Assembly (NCBI GenBank): GCA_026770585.1
Contig: MU646455.1
Location: forward strand, 26,297-41,951
Origin: Baffinella frigidus
Lineage: Eukaryota; Cryptophyceae; Cryptomonadales; Baffinellaceae
DNA: 15,655 bases
Direction of reading: 5' to 3'
Shown: piece by piece, positions 12,173 through 15,655 of the stretch
How the letters are laid out: each line of letters starts with the position of its first letter
Numbering within the stretch: the stretch's first letter is position 1
Notes under the pieces: model-generated
What the model saw: only the letters and a program-made list of their open reading frames with translations
Databases searched by the model: none
Told to the model about the DNA's origin: nothing
Translations under genes and position numbers: made by a program

Positions 12173-12410
12173 TGTTCTGCATGAAACACATGCTGGTACT
12201 CCGCCTGGAAAAAAATCCAAGCGGCTTGTGTGGGTGTAGCGGAAGCGTGCACCATATGATGTATTTGTTAAGAGCGTATACGCCTATCGACATATGTTCT
12301 CTTGGTTGATAGTAAATGAGCGACGTTGAGCCTACCGACACGATGCATGCCTCTCTTCAGGGTTTCGGGTTTCGGGTTTTCGGGTTTCGGGTTCAGGGTT
12401 GGAAAGGCGC
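12173..12410. other. Spacer with a telomere-like block
   Basis: It contains an AGGCGTATACGCCT-like palindrome region (12269-12281; a related one lies at 12800-12812) and a GGGTTTC/GGGTTTTC block at 12360-12398. If the minus-strand gene continues past its exon at 12411, this would be its next intron. No acceptor is recognised. Confidence 0.4.
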
Positions 12411-12714
12411 CTGCGAGGGCAGGAAGCGCTGCGACTCCTCCCACGTGTTCTGCCCCGCGTCCGTGTGCGTCCACTTGGTCAGGTCCGTCGAGACCTTCGG
12501 GTTTACGGTTTAGGGTTTAGGGGTTATGGGTTATGGGTTATGGGTTGTGGGTTATGGGTTATGGGTTTAGGGTTTAGGGTTTAGGGTTTATGGGTTATGG
12601 GTTATGGGTTATGGGTTGTGGGTTATGGGTTATGGGTTATGGTTTAGGGGTTACCACGTGCTTCGCGCAGTGCTGCTTGGGCCCCATCAGGCCCACGTCG
12701 CAGAGGCGCAGCGC
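12411..12714 (-). CDS. Two exons of an unrecognised minus-strand gene
   Basis: Exon 12655-12714 (60 nt) follows CCACCAG and reads ALRLCDVGLMGPKQHCAKHV before donor GTAACC. Exon 12411-12494 (84 nt) follows CCGAAG and reads VSTDLTKWTHTDAGQNTWEE then SQRFLPSQ. It ends at CAG with GCGCCT next, so either a GC donor is used or the frame runs on to TGA shortly after. The intron between them (12495-12654) is ATAACCC/CCCTAAA heptamers on the sense strand, exactly like DRC4 introns. Phases are 0 at both visible junctions. A broken second copy of the first exon at 12860-12949 supports its being copied exon material. I do not recognise the family; the two cysteines and conserved-looking WTHTD/TWEE are the only landmarks. 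A link to the membrane exon upstream at 13484-13695 is possible (phases fit) but unproven. Confidence 0.5.
12495..12654 (-). repeat. ATGGGTT heptamer array (intron of the minus-strand gene)
   Basis: About fifteen GGGTTAT/GGGTTTA/GGGTTGT units on the plus strand, filling the space between two minus-strand exons with AC...CT (complement GT...AG) at the edges. Confidence 0.9.
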
Positions 12715-12859
12715 CTGGTGGGTGGGCGGGGGGGGGACATATGTCATCTACATTATATATTTATATATATTATACTTATATAAATGCGTCTGTCAAGGGC
12801 GTATACGCCTGCCAACATTGGTGAGAGATGGCTCCACCACTGCGCATGGCGGGTGCGCG
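12715..12859. other. Spacer with AT-rich run
   Basis: A G-run (12728-12736), then an AT-rich stretch with ATATATTTATATATATTA (about 12752-12783), then GGGCGTATACGCCTG. No gene seen. Confidence 0.6.
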
Positions 12860-12949
12860 GTCGACACCACGTGCTTCGCGCAGTGCTGATCGGGGGGCAT
12901 CATTCGGAGGATTGAGACCCTCTACGGTTGTCAGCCCCACGTCGCACAG
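12860..12949 (-). pseudogene. Broken copy of the minus-strand exon 12655-12714
   Basis: On the minus strand CTGTGCGACGTGGGGCTG and then, after an interruption of about 40 nt, GATCAGCACTGCGCGAAGCA, CGTG. After CACGTG it reads GTGTCGACC, close to the start of the next exon (GTCTCGACG), where the real gene has an intron. Confidence 0.75.
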
Positions 12950-13483
12950 GTGGGTGAGCGGGGGGGGGTGTGTGTGAGATGGAGATGGGGTTTGGTGGGG
13001 GGGGAGGCGTAGACACCGCCAGCCCCCACAGGGCGGGTCTGATTCTCTCTGGTGTGATGTCGGGGGGGGGCGAGCCGTTACTGTTGCCCCATCGATCCTG
13101 TGGTCCTCTCGTGAACCGTGGGTGTTCGATGGTCACGATTCGAGGAGAAGCATGGGGGGTTGGTCGCTGGTCGTCTGGCACAGGTCCTCAGCAACACGAG
13201 CCGCAGCCTGCTCCCGAACAGCCTCGGTGGATGGCTGGTTGCGTGCGCACCGCATGACCAGTTGTGCCGTGCCACACGGCTGGTCCACAGCACGCTGCAA
13301 CCGCTGCCATCAGCGACCCCCGACCGCCTCCACACGCTCTCGGCCGTAACGGTGTTCCCAGAGCAGGGACAACCCGGCTGGGAACATTATACACCGCCTG
13401 TGAGGAGGTTATGCCACATAGCACGCAGCTACACTGCGCCTCTGGTTGGGTCCCTCTCCCCCCAATTGCTGAGGCAGGCGCAC
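12950..13483. other. GC-rich region without a convincing gene
   Basis: It begins with G-runs (12959-13075). Long frames on both strands conflict with each other and show no domain. If the membrane exon and the two exons at 12411-12714 belong together, most of this would be an intron (donor GTGCGC at 13483, acceptor at 12715). Confidence 0.45.
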
Positions 13484-13695
13484 CTTGTCGGCCTCCTCCT
13501 GCATCTGGTAGGTGAACCCGCTGAGCATCATGGTGCGCTGGCCGCTCTTCTGCATCATCACGGAGCGCCCGGGGCGGGTCTCGGCCGAGAGGGTCACAGC
13601 CGCCACCAGGCAGCTCACGGCAACGAGAAAGCCCAGGACCGGCACGACGACCAGGCCGGGCCTGCGGCGCTCCTCGCCTGCCTCAAATGTCCCGT
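13484..13695 (-). CDS. Putative exon of a single-pass membrane protein, minus strand
   Basis: Read on the minus strand from acceptor GGCAG (13696) to donor AAG|GTGCGC (13483). It gives 70 residues after two bases of a split codon: GTFEAGEERRRPG, a hydrophobic segment LVVVPVLGFLVAVSCLVAAV (one membrane span), then TLSAETRPGRSVMMQKSGQR and TMMLSGFTYQMQEEADK. Arg-rich residues before the span and a short N-terminal side would suit a type II signal anchor as in Golgi enzymes (inference). No ATG is available in frame, so a first exon must lie to the right, within about 13700-14040; GGATGGCTTGTGAG at 13990 is one possible start but no phase-matching donor was settled. The family is not recognised. 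The opposite strand is also open, but without such a pattern. Confidence 0.45.
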
Positions 13696-14062
13696 CTGCC
13701 GCGCGCACACAAATTCATCAGTCACTCGTGTCACACAATGCCGCGGCCTCTCCGGTGAGCTCACTGCCCTGTCGCACCACCCCACGGCAGGGCAGGACGC
13801 CACACCGCGCCGACCCGCAGCTGGCCAGAATTGGCTGTTCGACAGCCACAGGGACAGGCCAGCCGCTGCGCTCCCGGGCACAGCAGCGGAGCATCCCGGG
13901 CACAGCAGCGGAGAAGCTCCTGCGCAACGCTGGCACCCTGGCCCTCTCTGGAAGAGCACAAGCGCGAGGGCGGGGACAATTCTCACAAGCCATCCTGATG
14001 CTGAGGGGTCATGTCAACTTAGTCGTGACAAGTTGCCAAACGGCTCCAATGCCCGAATATTT
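13696..14062. other. Region between the divergent minus- and plus-strand genes
   Basis: It contains a tandem 22-nt duplication, CCGGGCACAGCAGCGGAG twice (13876-13917). No certain coding exon. It may hold the first exon of the minus-strand gene and the promoters of both genes. Confidence 0.4.
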
Positions 14063-14064
14063 TT

Positions 14065-14105
14065 GGTCGTATATGAATATTGACCGACAATATTCATATA
14101 CGACC
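14065..14105. promoter_or_regulatory. Perfect AT-rich hairpin just upstream of a start codon
   Basis: GGTCGTATATGAATATT (14065-14081) and AATATTCATATACGACC (14089-14105) are perfect 17-nt arms around a 7-nt loop GACCGAC. It ends 12 nt before the ATG at 14118. It could be an inserted mini-hairpin, a binding site or a 5'-UTR structure; function is inference only. Confidence 0.6.
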
Positions 14106-14117
14106 CAGACGGCGGCC

Positions 14118-14914
14118 ATGCGGATCTCTCCTCTCTCCTGCCTCCCGCTCCTCCTGGCGGCGTGCCTGCACCATGATTTCGCCGGCGCCGCATCCGCTTC
14201 ATCACCCCCCCTGTCGAATCCCAAATTTCCCGCCTTTGCCTTCAGCCGCGCCTCTCCGGGGCTGCATTTACGACGAAGCTCTGCGCAGATGAGTGGGAGG
14301 AAACCCGCGGGGCTCTCACTGGGGAGGATGCAGCTGGGGAAGGCAGACGTGTCGGGCCTGGAGGAGGTTGTGCGGAAGGAGGTGTGGTCATCTGAGAACT
14401 TGCCGGCCGTCGACCGTGCATACGAGGTTCGATACTTGGATCCGTGCGAACGATCCACTGAATTGTCACCCAATGAGGTCCCGGAATCCGATGCTGTGTA
14501 TGCTCTGATACCTGTTAGGGACATCCATCTCATCGAGCAGTTCGTATCTTCGTACCTGCTCTTCAACCTTGCCCCAACTCCCTGCCGCTGTTCACTTCTC
14601 CCGACCTGCCATGCTGTTGCTCATCCTCAACCGAGAAGTCGCCCTGAGCGAAACTCGTCGCGACATCGCAGGTGCTCAGCGGCTCGCAGCCGGCACGGCC
14701 CTGGGAAGTCCTGTTCCGGTCGCTCGGGGCGAGCGAGGCGTTTCGCAGCAAGGCGTGGGCCAAGGTTGTCCCATCTCTCCACGGACGAAACATTCCGCGC
14801 ATGGGTTTCCCGAAGGCGGTGGGGCCGATCCACACAGCGGACTTCGAAGGGATTTTGAAAATCCCTAAGCGACACGACCTAAGACCCTACAGTAGGCAAC
14901 CCGTAGGGACGTAG
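14118..14914 (+). CDS. Unrecognised protein with a signal-peptide-like N-terminus; end supplied by a MITE
   Basis: ATG at 14118 (GCGGCCATGC). Exon 1, 14118-14543: MRISPLSCLPLLLAACLHHD begins a short positive, hydrophobic signal-like segment, followed by an Ala/Ser/Pro/Arg-rich stretch (FPAFAFSRASPGLHLRRSSA) that resembles a plastid transit peptide, then about 70 acidic residues (LEEVVRKEVWSSENLPAVDR, ... YALIPVRDIHLIEQF). Intron 14544-14671 (GTATCT...CATCGCAG, 128 nt) is inferred because the frame downstream of the acceptor looks coding (RPWEVLFRSLGASEAFRSKA). Exon 2, 14672-14914, runs 53 codons and then exactly 27 codons into the family B MITE, where TAG ends it. Total 222 residues as read. 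The family is not recognised; a bipartite plastid presequence would fit a secondary-plastid alga. The gene may be truncated by the MITE, or the exon may end earlier at an unseen donor. Confidence 0.5.
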
Positions 14915-14988
14915 GGGGGTTCATTCGGATAAGGTAACGGAAACTCGGGCTCTCAGCGCCCGAAAATCCCTTCGTAGCCCGCTGTGTG
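14831..14988. mobile_element. MITE, family B (copy 2)
   Basis: CACACAGCGGACTTCGAAGG...TTCGTAGCCCGCTGTGTG, 158 nt; terminal inverted repeats of 26 nt with two mismatches. It aligns along its length with 4033-4191. It is inserted in the coding exon beginning at 14672. Confidence 0.9.
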
Positions 14989-15138
14989 GGCAGTAGGACT
15001 TGGCCAAAGCGAGGTTCCAACTTAGCAAGATTTCAAGTTCGAGAGGGGGTTTGAGGGGGTTAAAACCGCACCGGTTCGAAATCACTGGGGCAAATCCAAG
15101 TTGGGACTTCGCAAGCTGGAACGTCGATTTTCATAATC
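14989..15138. other. Spacer, nothing recognised
   Basis: No open frame of note. GAGGTTCCAACTT and GGGGTTTGAGGGGGTT runs only. If the gene at 14118 originally continued, its remaining sequence was not recognised here. Confidence 0.4.
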
Positions 15139-15308
15139 GGAGGTCATAACTGTAAAGTCGCTCGTTTGTAAAGTCGCTCGTTTCTGGTACAAACGTTAAA
15201 ACTATTGGCTTTTTATAAAGGAATTGGAGCCGTTTTGAGTTTTAAATGAGCTGAATTTTATAATTTGTACCACGAAAGCGACTTTGCAAATCTATAGTTA
15301 TGACCTCC
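15139..15308. mobile_element. Inverted-repeat element, family G
   Basis: GGAGGTCATAACT (15139-15151) and AGTTATGACCTCC (15296-15308) are perfect inverted ends. The pairing continues inwards through AAAGTCGCTCG...CGAAAGCGACTTT and GGTACAAA...TTTGTACC. A GTAAAGTCGCTCGTTT unit is duplicated in the left arm. AT-rich, 170 nt, no coding capacity. Confidence 0.85.
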
Positions 15309-15560
15309 CACTATTAATTTGGCCCAGTCCTCCCACATTGTGGGACGTCCATGTTCTGAGCGAGACATCCATGCTCTGAACTAACGCAAAGCATGGTGGG
15401 GAGCAGGAGCCGTTTGTGATGAACGTGGACCCCCCCCTCTCCGACGCGCCCGCCCCCTCCTTCGCCCGGGTCCTCCCCTCTCCCAACGCAAGTCACTAAA
15501 AGCAAGGCCTAGGAAGGAATGCAGGAATTGCGGTCAGTCCACACGCGGGGCGGTTATTTG
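15309..15560. other. Spacer with an imperfect short repeat
   Basis: GACGTCCATGTTCTGAGCGA and GACATCCATGCTCTGAAC are near-duplicates (15342-15382). The rest is CCCGCCCC-rich and shows no gene. Confidence 0.5.
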
Positions 15561-15561
15561 T

Positions 15562-15655
15562 ACAGTGGACCTACCCTAACACATACCCGTCGGGGCCGGA
15601 CTGATTGAGTATGTGTGGAGGGTAGGTATGCGTTATGGTGTCCACCCTTCAGGCA
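15562..15655. mobile_element. Family F element (copy 2), cut by the window end
   Basis: All 94 bases are identical to 1114-1207 and are preceded by T, giving TACAGT as in the other copy. Its right half is outside the window. Confidence 0.85.

Noticed and set aside
13118-14083. 321-codon plus-strand frame opposite the membrane exon
   Set aside because: No recognisable composition or domain; the minus strand has a clear hydrophobic segment with bordering splice sites in the same place.
13512-14117. Upstream extension of the frame beginning at 14118
   Set aside because: The extended N-terminus is Arg/Pro/Ala chance-type sequence and crosses the hairpin; the signal-like segment fits a start at 14118.

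Overview
Eukaryotic nuclear DNA, probably from a flagellated microalga. The evidence is a spliced gene for a motile-cilium protein, GC-rich exons with AG|GT-type junctions, introns filled with heptamers derived from the TTTAGGG-type telomere repeat found in plants and many algae, and a possible signal-plus-transit presequence on another gene (which would fit a secondary-plastid alga such as a cryptophyte or haptophyte). The species cannot be fixed from the sequence.

Layout. (1) 179-8566, plus strand: the last nine exons of the nexin-dynein regulatory complex subunit DRC4 (GAS8/PF2/trypanin family). They join in one frame into 290 codons and a stop; the N-terminal part lies left of the window. 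Every intron holds degenerate partial copies of the exons beside it plus telomere-like heptamer arrays, and some also hold fold-back elements. (2) 8567-9653: a 3' flank made of tandem partial copies of the last DRC4 exon and hairpin units. (3) 9010-12175: intergenic DNA dense in short inverted-repeat (MITE-like) elements of several families, which share a CCTAGGACC/CCGTAGG-like core. (4) 12411-13695, minus strand: exons of an unrecognised protein with one membrane segment, pointing towards DRC4. (5) 14118-14914, plus strand: an unrecognised two-exon candidate gene with a signal-peptide-like start, whose reading frame runs into a MITE that supplies the stop. (6) 14989-15655: more fold-back elements; the last 94 bases exactly repeat 1114-1207 from DRC4 intron 2.

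The three genes show no common pathway. The most notable content is structural: a gene whose introns are full of splice-site-bearing fragments of its own exons, heptamer arrays oriented with the gene they lie in, two introns with nearly identical 5' ends, GC donors in both spliced genes, and a MITE population whose families differ at the ends but share a core. No bacterial-type operon, CRISPR array, rRNA or tRNA was seen.
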